A DNA stretch of 64,000 bases from JADLHS01 sp036274115 (GCA_036274115.1 DASUGI010000036.1:5027-69026); one strand, 5' to 3'; shown: positions 25,804 to 35,846, counted from the first letter of the stretch. Notes: a model not told the origin generated them from the sequence alone. A program made the numbers and translations.

Positions 25804-28800
25804 ATGACGCATAATCATTTGTTCCGCCTCATCGTCTTCACACTTGTCAGTCTTGTCATCACGGGGCGTGCGCAGAATCTCATCAACGTCAAGCTCGCCG
25901 GTGGCACGCCCGGCACGCCCAGTGGCGCTGCGGTTGTTGGAACTGCGGGCGATGTCTGGAACTATTTTCCCAGCCTCGGCGGACGAGCCAATGGCGGAGG
26001 CGTCGTCACCAATGCCACCACGATTCGGGATTCCTCGGGCGCAGCCTTGACCGGCGTAGCCATGACCGTATCGCTCAGCGGCGGCGATGGTCTGGATTCT
26101 TTTACCGACAATGGCGGCTTTAGCCCTGTTCCGTCGCTGCTGATGGGTAATTACACCTACGAGAACAACGGTGTGAATTATTGGACCATCAGTTTCACGA
26201 GTCTTCCGCCGAACAAGGCTTACATGATCTATGGTATGGGCAACGGCAATCAAAGTGGCCAGGGCACAACCTGGTGGGTGGACGCAGCGAACGGTCATGC
26301 AACGGCCAGTGCGACTGCAAACTTCGCCATCGGCGGCCGCAACGCCACGCTTGCGAGCAACGAGGGCGTTTGCTGGGTAAAGCTTCCCGCGACCACCACC
26401 GCATCCGGCGCGCTGACCTTTCGGGTGGTCCGGCTCAACGCCGCTGAAAACGGCACTGGCGGCAGTGGCCGCGCTTACCTGAACGCGTTTCAACTCCAGC
26501 CGCTCTCCGCTCCGGTCATCTCGGATTTAACCAATCAAACCGTAGTCGCCGGAACGTCAGCGTCGCTGCGTCCGACCATTAGCGGTATTCCCTTGCCGGC
26601 GTTTCAATGGCGCTCGAATGGAACAAACATCCCGGGAGCAACCAACGATTCGCTTACCTTGCCGAATGTTCAATTCAGCCAGAACGGTTTTGTTTATTCG
26701 CTGGTCGCCAGCAACGTCGGCGGCGCGATGACAAACTCGATGACCCTCTCCGTCATCGTCACACCCGCAATCACTGGCCTTACGAATCAAGCCGTCGCCA
26801 TTGGCAGCGACGTCACGCTTGCCGCAACCGTCAGCGGCGTGCCCTCCCCTGCTCTTCAATGGCACAAGGACGGCGACATTCTCCCCGGCATCACGTCGGC
26901 ATCCCACTTCATTCCAAATGCGCAGGCGACTCACAGCGGCACTTACTCACTGGTCGCGAGCAACAGCGCCGGGATTACGACCAACAGCATGACCCTCACG
27001 GTTTCCGCTGGCGACGTTCCTCCGAACATCACCGGACCGGCCAACCAAACAGTGATCCAAACCAGCAACGCCACCTTTAGCGCCTCTGTCTCCGGACTGC
27101 CGCTTCCAACGCTTCAATGGCGTGCTAACGGTGCGGATATTCCGGGCGCAACGACGTCTTCGCTGACGATTTCCAACGTCCAATATTCCCAAAACGGTTT
27201 CATCTATTCGCTCGTCGCCAGCAACAGCGCCGGGCTCGCAACCAACAACGCTACTCTCTTCGTCCTCGTGCCACCCGCTATTGTTCAGCAACCGACCAAT
27301 CTCACTGTGGGGATCAACACTCCGGCCACATTCAGCGTCAATGCCAGCGGCGTGCCTGCCGTGACCTATCAGTGGCGGCGGAACAGCAATGCCATCGCGA
27401 ACGCCACCAATGCGTCCTACACCATCGCGAGCGCACAAGGCTCGGACAACGGGGCGGTGTTTTCCGTCGTCATCAGCAACAGCGTTGGTCTGGTCACCAG
27501 CAGCAATGCGACACTCACGGTGCTTTCGACCATGACGGGCACATTCCTGCCGACCAATAACGCCACCGGCATCAGTCACGATCAGCAATTGCGCATCGTT
27601 TTTTCGAGCACGCCGAAAATCGGGTCGGGCAAACTGTATGTGCGCGATGCTGCAACGCACGCCCTGTTCGCGACGATTGATACCAGCTTGTTCCAGACCT
27701 ACAGCATCGACAGCGCGACAATCACCAATGGCTACATCCGCTCGGTACAGGGCGCGAACTACTTTTACATGCCCATTGCCATCTACGGCAACGAAGCCTG
27801 GATCACGTTCTCGAACCGTTTTGCTTACAACAAGACGTACTACGTCAATGCAGACGCCGGCCTGTTCCTCGATTCAGCGAACGCTTCATTTCCCGCCATC
27901 ACAGGCACAAGCGCCTGGCGTTTCTCCACAAAAGCCTCTGGTCCGGCCACGCCGACACTCACCAGCGGGCCAACCAACATCATTGTCGCGCACGATGGTG
28001 CGGGCGACTTTGCCACGCTTCAAGGCGCGGCGGATTGGGTTCCGCAAAACAATGCCGTCAAGCGTACGATCACCATTCAGCCCGGCACGTATCGCGACAA
28101 CACGACGTTCGCGCAGAACCGCCACAACGTTCAAATCATCGGCGCGGGCACGAACCGCCAGGCCGTCCAACTTTTCTATCCTTACCCTGCCTTCTCCAGT
28201 GGCGGTTCTTCCGGCACGCTGCGACTGGAGAGTTCCGACATCTACGTGCGCAACCTGACGCTGGATAATGCGGTTTACCTGAACTACAACGGCGTGACCT
28301 TCGCGGGCCGGATTCTTACCGTCGTCACGCGTGGCAATCGTCTCATCTTCGACAATGTTCTGATCAAGGGCGGGCAGGACACGCTCTATGCCGACACCGG
28401 CATCGCTTACTTCCATCGTTGCGAAATCTGGGGCAGCGTGGACTTCATCTACGGCAGCGCGCTGGCGGTCTTCGACCAGTGCAACATCGTTCAGATCCGC
28501 AACAGTGGCGGGCCCATCACTGCTCCCAGCACGGCGCAGGCAGCGCCATACGGAATTGTGTTCCTGGATTGCACCTTCCCGCGCGCCCTGATCGCCAACG
28601 GTTATCCCTACGACGTGGGCATCAACACCACGACGTTCCAGCGGCCATGGCGAAAGGACGGTTACACCGCAGTCGTCAACTGCGCCCTCGGGAGTCATAT
28701 CACTGCCAAGGGCTGGGCCGAATGGGGCAATCGTCACACCACCTGCCGCGCGCGTGAAATCGGAACGACGCTGATTGGTGGCGGGACCGTGAATGTCGCG

Positions 28801-29493
28801 AGCCGCCAAAGCACTGGCGCGTATTGGTTGAACACCATCGATCCGGACTACGTGAACGATCCGTCCATTGACCCCGATGTTGATCCGGAAATGACCTTGC
28901 TCATCCCGCCGAGTGGCCCAACCAATCGCATTCCCGTCAGCATCAACACCAACGACTTCACGCCCGCCGCCATCTTCGGGCATTCCTATTTCAATCTCGG
29001 CAGTTGGCGGCCTGCCACCTTGCCGACCATCACAGCACAGCCGACCAACAAAACCGCCAGCGCCGGCTCGGCGGCCGCATTCCATGTCGCAGCCTTTGGA
29101 CAACCAGCCCCGTCGTTTCAGTGGCGAAAGAATGGGACGAACATGGTCGGCGCAACAAATGCCACGCTCAGTTTCGCCAGCACAACACTGGCAGATAATG
29201 GAGTTTATTCGGTGATCGTCTCCAACTCTGCGGGTACGGTCACCAGCAGCAGCGCCACACTTACGGTGCCGCCGCAACCCACTTCAATCACGCCCGGCGT
29301 CAGTGACAGCACATTGAATCTCTCGTGGCCCCAAAGCCAGACCGGTTACCGCTTGCTGGCCCAAACCAACCCACCCGGAGTGGGTCTTACGACCAACTGG
29401 CAAACCATCGCCAATTCAAACGCCACCAATCGCATCTCGATTCCACTCGTTCCCACAGAAGGATCGGTGTTTTTCAAACTGACGTACCCGTAG
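25804..29493 (+). CDS. Multidomain pectinesterase: Ig-like repeats + SbsA-type domain + CE8 + Ig + C-terminal module
   Basis: 1229 aa. Signal peptide about 1-23 (FRLIVFTLVSLVITGRA). An N-terminal beta domain (INVKLAGGTPGTPSG) is followed by four Ig-like repeats (each with FQWRSNGTNIPGATN or LQWHKDGDILPG) to about residue 575, and an SbsA/Big_5-like domain (FLPTNNATGISHDQQLRIVF). The CE8 domain runs about 720-1045: IIVAHDGAGDFATLQGAADW, KGGQDTLYAD, GSVDFIYGSALAVFD and FQRPWRKDGY, where Gln replaces the Gly of LGRPWR. One more Ig repeat follows, then the shared C-terminal module (NLSWPQSQTGYRLLAQTN ... VFFKLTYP). Predicted to de-esterify pectin at the cell surface, with the Ig domains acting as spacers or binders. 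Nine bp before PL1. Confidence 0.9.
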   Translation: MTHNHLFRLIVFTLVSLVITGRAQNLINVKLAGGTPGTPSGAAVVGTAGDVWNYFPSLGGRANGGGVVTNATTIRDSSGAALTGVAMTVSLSGGDGLDSFTDNGGFSPVPSLLMGNYTYENNGVNYWTISFTSLPPNKAYMIYGMGNGNQSGQGTTWWVDAANGHATASATANFAIGGRNATLASNEGVCWVKLPATTTASGALTFRVVRLNAAENGTGGSGRAYLNAFQLQPLSAPVISDLTNQTVVAGTSASLRPTISGIPLPAFQWRSNGTNIPGATNDSLTLPNVQFSQNGFVYSLVASNVGGAMTNSMTLSVIVTPAITGLTNQAVAIGSDVTLAATVSGVPSPALQWHKDGDILPGITSASHFIPNAQATHSGTYSLVASNSAGITTNSMTLTVSAGDVPPNITGPANQTVIQTSNATFSASVSGLPLPTLQWRANGADIPGATTSSLTISNVQYSQNGFIYSLVASNSAGLATNNATLFVLVPPAIVQQPTNLTVGINTPATFSVNASGVPAVTYQWRRNSNAIANATNASYTIASAQGSDNGAVFSVVISNSVGLVTSSNATLTVLSTMTGTFLPTNNATGISHDQQLRIVFSSTPKIGSGKLYVRDAATHALFATIDTSLFQTYSIDSATITNGYIRSVQGANYFYMPIAIYGNEAWITFSNRFAYNKTYYVNADAGLFLDSANASFPAITGTSAWRFSTKASGPATPTLTSGPTNIIVAHDGAGDFATLQGAADWVPQNNAVKRTITIQPGTYRDNTTFAQNRHNVQIIGAGTNRQAVQLFYPYPAFSSGGSSGTLRLESSDIYVRNLTLDNAVYLNYNGVTFAGRILTVVTRGNRLIFDNVLIKGGQDTLYADTGIAYFHRCEIWGSVDFIYGSALAVFDQCNIVQIRNSGGPITAPSTAQAAPYGIVFLDCTFPRALIANGYPYDVGINTTTFQRPWRKDGYTAVVNCALGSHITAKGWAEWGNRHTTCRAREIGTTLIGGGTVNVASRQSTGAYWLNTIDPDYVNDPSIDPDVDPEMTLLIPPSGPTNRIPVSINTNDFTPAAIFGHSYFNLGSWRPATLPTITAQPTNKTASAGSAAAFHVAAFGQPAPSFQWRKNGTNMVGATNATLSFASTTLADNGVYSVIVSNSAGTVTSSSATLTVPPQPTSITPGVSDSTLNLSWPQSQTGYRLLAQTNPPGVGLTTNWQTIANSNATNRISIPLVPTEGSVFFKLTYP

Positions 29494-29501
29494 TTCTTTC
29501 T

Positions 29502-31937
29502 ATGTCGCGCCTCATTTTACAAGTTTCTATCACTTCGGCCGCCATCTGCTTCGCGACCAGCGCCTGGGCACAGGATGGCTTTTGCTTGGTGAACGGCACG
29601 ACCACTGGTGGCGCCGGCGGTCCAACCATCACCGTCACCAATGGTTCAGACTTCGTTACGCAAGTCGGCATGACGGGTCCGCGCATTATTCAGGTAAGCG
29701 GGATGCTGAGCATTGGCAGTGCAACGGTGCGCTCGGACAAGACGATTGTAGGAGTAAGCCCGGATGCGGCATTGCTGGGCCGACTTTCCATTTCCGGGGT
29801 GAGCAACGTCATTGTTCAGAACTTGCGAATCACGAGCCCCGGCAACGACGGCATCAGCATTCGCGACCCGAACACGCATCATGTCTGGGTGGATCACGTC
29901 ACGTTCTATGATTGCGGCGATGGCTCCTGCGACATCAGCCAGAACGCCGATTACGTGACGGTTTCCTGGTGCAAGTTCATGTATCCAACGCAACTGGAAC
30001 ATCGGTTCGCAATGATCGCCGACGGTCAGAGCGGAAATCCCGAGTCGGGCCGCATCACCCTGCATCACAACTGGTGGAGCACGCGAGCCGACCAGCGCAT
30101 GGGCGCATCGAGCTATGCCCGCGTGCATTACTACAACAACTTTTTCAACTGCACGAACAATTCGTATTGCTCCAACGCGCGAAACGGAACCGAGATCAAT
30201 TCGGAAAACAATTATTACGCCGGGGTGAAGGACGCCATGACCGTCAGCAGCGGCACGGACGGAAAGATTCGCACGAGCGGCAATACCTACGCGAGTTGCA
30301 CCGGCACCATTCATCCGGGAACCGACTCGGTATTCACCCCGCCCTACCCTTACACCCTCGACGCGACTGCCAACGTCCCCAACCTCGTCACCAACAGCGC
30401 CGGAGCACCAGGCCCGAATATCGTATTGTTCCCGCCGAAGCTTTGGGACGGCGGTGGCGCGAACAACAATCTGCGAACGGCCAACAATTGGGGTTACGCC
30501 GGAGGTTACAGCGAAGCCCCCAAGGAATACGACACTCTGCTTTTTGCCGGCAGCACCAGGCTGACAGTCAACAACGACTTCACGGCGGGCACTGATTTCC
30601 CGGCACTCAATTTCAGCAACAACGCAAGCGCGTTCACGTTGAGCGGCAATGCCATTGGCCTTGGCCGGGGCATCACCAACGACAGCAGCACCGTCCAGAC
30701 CATCAACCTGAATCTGGATTTCGCTTACGCCGCCGATCATTTCTCGACCAACCGTTATTTCAACGTCACTTCGCCGGGCGGCTCCCTCGTGATCAACAGC
30801 CAAGTTGCCGGTCAGACCAATGCTTATGGCCGGATTTACTCGGTCACAAAACTCGGGCCCGGTCTGCTTACGCTGGCTGGCGTCAACACCTTTGCCGCCA
30901 ACCTGAATCTCAACGGCGGACTGGTGCGTTTCAGCACCTTGGATACAGCGCTACCGGGCAGCCTGGGAATTCTCAACCGCCTCAACTTCGATGGCGGCGG
31001 GTTGCAATGGGCGGACGGCAACACAGCAGACATTACGGTGCGCCCCGTCACCATTCAAACCGGCGGCGCCAGACTCGATGTCGGTGCAAACGACGTCATA
31101 TTCGCCAATGCCTTCGGCAACAACGGCCCCGGTGGGTTGACAAAAACAGGGACCGGCACGCTCACACTGAACGGCAACAACAATTACAACGGGAGCACTT
31201 TGATCGAACAAGGGGTTCTTGCTCTCGGCGCGGCAGGTGCACTACCCAACACGACCAGGATTATCCTGAGCAACAATGCTGTCCTTGACGTTTCCGCCCG
31301 CAACGACGGCACACTCGTCGTGGGAAACGGAAAATCACTTGTCGGCAACGGCACCATACGTGGCAGCGTTATTGCAACCGGCGGCTCGACGATCGCTCCG
31401 GGATTCTCCATCGGCACACTCGTCATCACCAACTCATTGGCCTTCCAGGCTACCAGCACCAACGTGATGGAAATCAGCACGACAGCGCACACCAACGACC
31501 TGCTCACGGGCATGATTACCGTGAGCTATGGCGGACGATTGGTCGTTACCAATCTCAGTGGCACGCCTGCCGCCGGTGACAGCTTCAAGCTCTTCAACGC
31601 CGCAAACTACAGCGGCGCATTTTCCAGCGTCGTCCTGCCGCCCCTGGCCAGTCCGCTTTATTGGACGAACAACCTTGCGGTGGACGGCACGATCACCGTC
31701 GTCTCACCCGTGAATGTCACGCCCACAAGCATCGCGTTCGCAGTCACCGGTAATTCGCTGCAACTCTCCTGGCCACCCGACCGCACCGGGTGGCGACTGG
31801 AAATCCAGACCAACCATCCTGCCACTGGCTTGAGTACCAACTGGTTCACCGTGCCAGGGTCATCGGGCACAAACGAAATTTATCTGCCGATTGATACCGC
31901 GAACGCCAGCGTTTTCCTCCGGCTCGCGTATCCCTAG
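29502..31937 (+). CDS. Pectate lyase PL1 fused to beta-strand repeats and C-terminal module
   Basis: 811 aa. Signal peptide about 1-23 (SAAICFATSAWA). The PL1 domain, about 25-300, has KTIVGVSPDAAL, VIVQNLRITSPGNDGISIRD, HHVWVDHVTFYDCGDG (Ca-binding Asp), ITLHHNWWSTRADQRM and YNNFFNC. It cleaves de-esterified homogalacturonan by beta-elimination with Ca2+. Residues ~325-735 carry autotransporter-type beta-strand repeats (LTLNGNNNYNGSTLIEQG), then GDSFKLFNAANY, and the last ~73 residues are the shared module (LQLSWPPDRTGWRLEIQTN ... VFLRLAYP). The usual PL1 catalytic Arg-Pro-Arg region reads TRADQRMGA, so the exact catalytic Arg is uncertain. Co-transcribed with CE8. Confidence 0.9.
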   Translation: MSRLILQVSITSAAICFATSAWAQDGFCLVNGTTTGGAGGPTITVTNGSDFVTQVGMTGPRIIQVSGMLSIGSATVRSDKTIVGVSPDAALLGRLSISGVSNVIVQNLRITSPGNDGISIRDPNTHHVWVDHVTFYDCGDGSCDISQNADYVTVSWCKFMYPTQLEHRFAMIADGQSGNPESGRITLHHNWWSTRADQRMGASSYARVHYYNNFFNCTNNSYCSNARNGTEINSENNYYAGVKDAMTVSSGTDGKIRTSGNTYASCTGTIHPGTDSVFTPPYPYTLDATANVPNLVTNSAGAPGPNIVLFPPKLWDGGGANNNLRTANNWGYAGGYSEAPKEYDTLLFAGSTRLTVNNDFTAGTDFPALNFSNNASAFTLSGNAIGLGRGITNDSSTVQTINLNLDFAYAADHFSTNRYFNVTSPGGSLVINSQVAGQTNAYGRIYSVTKLGPGLLTLAGVNTFAANLNLNGGLVRFSTLDTALPGSLGILNRLNFDGGGLQWADGNTADITVRPVTIQTGGARLDVGANDVIFANAFGNNGPGGLTKTGTGTLTLNGNNNYNGSTLIEQGVLALGAAGALPNTTRIILSNNAVLDVSARNDGTLVVGNGKSLVGNGTIRGSVIATGGSTIAPGFSIGTLVITNSLAFQATSTNVMEISTTAHTNDLLTGMITVSYGGRLVVTNLSGTPAAGDSFKLFNAANYSGAFSSVVLPPLASPLYWTNNLAVDGTITVVSPVNVTPTSIAFAVTGNSLQLSWPPDRTGWRLEIQTNHPATGLSTNWFTVPGSSGTNEIYLPIDTANASVFLRLAYP

Positions 31938-31986
31938 AGAATTTTCAGTTGGCGCGTGGGCTCGCTTTTGCACAATGGGCGTAACC

Positions 31987-33480
31987 ATGAAGCATGTTGT
32001 TCACCTTATTGCGTTGTTATTGACCCTGGCTTGCGCTCACGCCAACCCTCTGGTGATCCCACTCTGGCCGGAAGGCGTTCCGGGACTCAAACCCAATGCC
32101 GGGCCCGAAGGAGAGTTCAACGGGCGTTTCACCAACGTTCACAATCCCACGCTGACCATGTATGCGCCGGACGTTGCCAAAGCCACCGGGGTAGCGGTCA
32201 TCGTTGCTCCGGGCGGGGGCTACGTCCGGGTCGGTGACGGCAGAACCGATGCGCGTTGGTTGAACTCAATCGGTATCACGGCCTTCGTGCTGAAGTATCG
32301 CCTGATTGAGTACGGTCACCCCGCGCCCTTGCAGGATGTCCTGCGGGCCGTGCGCATGGTTCGCTCGCGGGCTGATGAGTTTGGCGTGCGGGCCGACCGC
32401 ATCGGCGTCATGGGCGGATCCGCCGGAGGACACCTTGCCGGTTGCGCGGCGACGATGTGGGATTCTCCGGAAGGGAAAACCGGCCACGCTCGTGATGCGG
32501 TGAGCGCCCGACCCAACTTTGCAATTCTGATTTACCCGGTCGTCACGATGGAAACCCCGTCGGTGCATCGCGGTTCGCGCTACGCTTTGTTTGGGGCCGA
32601 GCCGACTCCCGAACAAATGGAATCGGTCTCGCTGGAGAAGAACGTCCGCAGCAACTCGCCCCCCTTCTTTCTCGTGGCCACCATGGCCGATGCCTCGGTG
32701 CGCGTTGAAAACTCGCTGATGCTCTATCAGTCCCTGCGCAATGCCGGCGTTCCCGCCGAAATGCACGTCTATGCCGCAGGCAGTCATGGAGACAGCCGCG
32801 ATCCCCAATACGGTCCGACCGCCAAGTGGCCGGCACGTTGCGAAGAATGGTTGCGCTTCAACAAATGGCTGCCGCCGGAGCAACATGACTTCGGGCGATG
32901 GGAAAAGGACATCGCCGCCTTTGAAGCATCGGACCAGACCAACTCCCCCTCGAAAGGACGCGTGGTCTTCACCGGCTCATCCACCATCCGAATGTGGAAA
33001 AGCCTGCCGCAGGATTTGCCCGGCTTGCAGCCTATCAACCGTGGCTTTGGCGGGAGTGATATTGAAGACGCCCTGCATTTTGCCGACCGGATTATTTTCC
33101 CCTACCAACCCAAAAGCGTTTATCTGCGGGCCGGTGGCAACGACCTTTGGAACGGCAAAACCCCGGAGGAAGTCTTCGTTCACTTCAAAGAGTTCGTTGA
33201 AACCGTCCAAAAACGGTCGCCACGAACTGAGATCACGTTTATTTCCTGGAGTCCAACTCTCGCCCGCTGGTCGCAAGCGAAACGCGAAAAGAAATTGAAC
33301 GAACTCGTCGCCGCCTATGTGAAAAGCAAGTCGCGCCTGAATTACATCGAAGCCTACGACGTGCCCCTGGGCGCGGACGGCAAACCGCGAGCGGAACTGT
33401 TTCTCTCAGACAAACTTCATTTCAACGAGGCCGGTTACAAACTCCTCGCCGAACGAGTCCGCCAAAGCGTCCGACGCTAG
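31987..33480 (+). CDS. Two-domain esterase: alpha/beta hydrolase + SGNH hydrolase
   Basis: 497 aa. Signal peptide about 1-19 (VVHLIALLLTLACAHA). Domain 1 (20-300): BD-FAE/xylanase-esterase-type alpha/beta hydrolase, oxyanion APGGGY, nucleophile Ser145 in GGSAGGHL, Asp near 234 (MADAS) and His267 (GSHGD). Domain 2 (about 320-497): SGNH/GDSL fold with VVFTGSSTIRMW (nucleophile near Ser332), RGFGGSDIED, RAGGNDLW and DKLHFNEAG (Asp-His). Both triads look complete, so the protein may remove two kinds of acyl group from pectin. It follows PL1 by about 40 bp. ATG 31975 is an alternative start four residues upstream. Domain 1 is similar to the esterase at 57990. Confidence 0.88.
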   Translation: MKHVVHLIALLLTLACAHANPLVIPLWPEGVPGLKPNAGPEGEFNGRFTNVHNPTLTMYAPDVAKATGVAVIVAPGGGYVRVGDGRTDARWLNSIGITAFVLKYRLIEYGHPAPLQDVLRAVRMVRSRADEFGVRADRIGVMGGSAGGHLAGCAATMWDSPEGKTGHARDAVSARPNFAILIYPVVTMETPSVHRGSRYALFGAEPTPEQMESVSLEKNVRSNSPPFFLVATMADASVRVENSLMLYQSLRNAGVPAEMHVYAAGSHGDSRDPQYGPTAKWPARCEEWLRFNKWLPPEQHDFGRWEKDIAAFEASDQTNSPSKGRVVFTGSSTIRMWKSLPQDLPGLQPINRGFGGSDIEDALHFADRIIFPYQPKSVYLRAGGNDLWNGKTPEEVFVHFKEFVETVQKRSPRTEITFISWSPTLARWSQAKREKKLNELVAAYVKSKSRLNYIEAYDVPLGADGKPRAELFLSDKLHFNEAGYKLLAERVRQSVRR

Positions 33481-33539
33481 CAAGCCACGATGTATCCTGG
33501 GGCGCGTTGGCGCGGGATGACCGGACCCGCAACCATGAC

Positions 33540-35846
33540 TCACGGCAACGGGTGCAAGCCCTCTGACCTGATTCTCCACTTTCCGTCTTTCGGAAATCCC
33601 GGCGCGTTGTTCGTGTTTCCGTCCCAACCCGCCGCCATCATCGCCACGGCAGAAAGAAACGCACCATTGGCTGGAAGATAGACCGCAATCTCACGTTTGC
33701 GCGCTCCCGGCTTGTTCGACTTTGCCATCGCTTCATCACTGCGTTGCGGACAATGACCGTTCGGCAAGTACCTGTTGTTCGGCCCTTCACGCAGGAGAAT
33801 CTCGACCGCAGTTTCGGACCGACCCAACCGAGCTGCCGTCATCGCAATCATTGGGGAGTCCCAGCCCCAGATTTTCGTTTCCCAATCCCAAGTCATTAGC
33901 ACCGCGTCCAGCGTGCGCTCCATCGTAACCCGCTCCACTCCCGTTCCTGGCAAAATACCAAGCGGCGCCAGCATCGTCGGATGATCGTGCCGGCTGTCGA
34001 CGTTGTCCCACGTGTCTGGATTCGAACCCAGCGCCACATACTTCCCATCCTTTTGTGGCACCGGTGCGAGATGCTGAATGATGTGATCCCATTTCTCGTC
34101 TCGCTTCATACCCAATCGCAAGCGCCATTGCTGCGCCGTTTCCAGCGCCCATTGCCAATACGCCAGTTCAAACGATGGATTTTGACTCGTGCCCTGATCG
34201 TAAATCTCCTGGGCAATCCACAGCGGCGGCCCGAGCACGTAAACCTTCTTCGCCTCATCGTAATGAAGCATTGAGGCCATGCAATCCGCGGTCTCCAGCA
34301 CCAGTTCGCGATAACGGCTCAACGTCTCGGAGGACGGATTATTGCGATACAACAGTTCGCACAAATGGACCAGGTGCGGTTGATTCCAGACAATAAGCGG
34401 ATTGCCGCCGGGACTTTCACGCATTTCCGGCCCGGTCATCTTGGCCCATCGTGCGCCACGCAGCCCCCTGCTCTTCGCGAGTTCACGCGCCGCAAGCAAC
34501 TGCTTCTGATACCATTCGAGATTCTTTGCCAGCAACTCGTCATTGCCCCACAACGCAAAATGCGCCGTGTGCCACCAGATCATTTCGGTGTGATGCTTGC
34601 CGTACCAGGTATTGCACGTCAGCCCGGATTCCTGCGGCGGCACATCGCCCGCCATCTGCACCGCCACGAGATAACGCGAAAGGATGATGCGTTCCTCAAT
34701 CTTCGTTGCCCGCGGGTCGGTGCTACCGGAAAAGTCCACTGCCGCACTGTTGCGCCAGAAATCCTCCCAATGTTTTGCGCTCGCCACCAGGCATTCGGCC
34801 ACGCTCGGTACTCCCAGGGTAGGATCAACCTCCGATCCGAACATCACCGTAAACTCCAGTACTTTGCCGGCTTGCTCTCCCGTGGAACGCGCGAGCGCTA
34901 TCCTGAACGCATGCGCCCCAGCCTCAGTCATCTGTGCACCGTGTTTCCAGACTACTATCGCCCGATAGGAAGTGCTGCCAATTTTCCGGTAAACGCGTGC
35001 CCGGTTGTCCCAGGTTTCGCCAATCCAGGTTTTGTGCAACTCCGGGTGTGACCAATCCAATGCGGGAGTATTCTTTGTCGCCGGATCATGACCGCGGGGA
35101 AAGGCGAGCTTCGCGCCGAGTTTTCCCTCGCTTACCAAATCCGATTCAATCCGAACCCCGATCAAGTCGTATCCGGGATGACAAACAGTCGTCACCTTCA
35201 CTGGTTTGCCGTCGATCTCGTACTGGCTCTCAATGACGCCGCGCCATAAATCCAGGCGTTGCTCCGGCTTTTGAATATCCTCCGGCGTGAGCGGCGAGCC
35301 ATCCGCCTTCACATAGTCGAGCAGGATTTGCCCCAGCGGATGGCTGCGGGGATTTTTACGCAACCAGTCACCGGCCGGCGTGGAAGCTTGGGTCGGATAA
35401 CCAACAACCCGACCGTCGGCCTGCTTGAAGTCCTTGTTCGCATCGGAGAGTTTGTAGTTGTTCGGATTCGGATCACTCACCCAGCACCAGCGGGATTGCG
35501 TCTCCGTCGGCACGCCCCAGCGGTGATAATGCTCCGCGAAGGTTTGCAGCCCGGTGATGTCCGCCGTGAAGGCAAAACCGCCGTTGCCGACCGTAAGCGG
35601 CGCATCCGCGTCCACTTTGCGGATAACGGGATTGTGCCGCGTGACCAGTGCCTGGCGGTCGATTGGCGGAATGGCTTCCGAACCGGACGTGGTCACCGCG
35701 AACGCCAGCGCTCCTCCCAAAGCGGCGGTAAACACGCCGCACTCCAGACGCTTCGCGGCTACTCTGCGCCACCGGGTTGCGGTGGCTTCAGCACCGCTTT
35801 GCTCCGCGCTCAGAATGCCAGACTTATTTGGCCTTGAGATTCGCAT
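33540..35846 (-). CDS. Six-hairpin glycosidase, GH65-like
   Basis: About 768 aa from ATG 35846; the open frame extends to 35933. An N-terminal beta-sandwich (NPVIRKVDADAPLTVGNGGFAFTAD) is followed by an (alpha/alpha)6 barrel with LTCNTWYGKHHTEMIWWHTAHFALWG and PLGILPGTG. This layout matches GH65-related and GH95-like enzymes; I cannot name the substrate. A signal-peptide-like stretch (GVFTAALGGALAFAVTTSGSEA) follows a repeat-encoded segment (residues ~13-45). A GTG at 35735, with GGAG six nt upstream, is an alternative start that would skip the repeat. Last gene of the minus-strand RG-I operon, overlapping the GH95 stop by 23 nt if ATG 35846 is used. Confidence 0.75.
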   Translation of the reverse strand: MRISRPNKSGILSAEQSGAEATATRWRRVAAKRLECGVFTAALGGALAFAVTTSGSEAIPPIDRQALVTRHNPVIRKVDADAPLTVGNGGFAFTADITGLQTFAEHYHRWGVPTETQSRWCWVSDPNPNNYKLSDANKDFKQADGRVVGYPTQASTPAGDWLRKNPRSHPLGQILLDYVKADGSPLTPEDIQKPEQRLDLWRGVIESQYEIDGKPVKVTTVCHPGYDLIGVRIESDLVSEGKLGAKLAFPRGHDPATKNTPALDWSHPELHKTWIGETWDNRARVYRKIGSTSYRAIVVWKHGAQMTEAGAHAFRIALARSTGEQAGKVLEFTVMFGSEVDPTLGVPSVAECLVASAKHWEDFWRNSAAVDFSGSTDPRATKIEERIILSRYLVAVQMAGDVPPQESGLTCNTWYGKHHTEMIWWHTAHFALWGNDELLAKNLEWYQKQLLAARELAKSRGLRGARWAKMTGPEMRESPGGNPLIVWNQPHLVHLCELLYRNNPSSETLSRYRELVLETADCMASMLHYDEAKKVYVLGPPLWIAQEIYDQGTSQNPSFELAYWQWALETAQQWRLRLGMKRDEKWDHIIQHLAPVPQKDGKYVALGSNPDTWDNVDSRHDHPTMLAPLGILPGTGVERVTMERTLDAVLMTWDWETKIWGWDSPMIAMTAARLGRSETAVEILLREGPNNRYLPNGHCPQRSDEAMAKSNKPGARKREIAVYLPANGAFLSAVAMMAAGWDGNTNNAPGFPKDGKWRIRSEGLHPLP
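35713..35810. repeat. Hairpin-rich repeat in the 5' part of the GH65-like gene
   Basis: It contains GCGGCG-GTAAACA-CGCCGC and GCCACC-GGGTTGC-GGTGGC hairpins plus GCGGTG ... CACCGC, all within 100 bp. It is translated in frame (AEQSGAEATATRWRR and following) directly before the signal-peptide-like stretch. It is less regular than the other elements, so its limits are approximate. Confidence 0.6.

Noticed and set aside
27886..29277. 463-codon minus-strand frame under the CE8-Ig gene
   Set aside because: Shadow of a gene with clear CE8 motifs; the product is Arg/Asp-rich without known fold.
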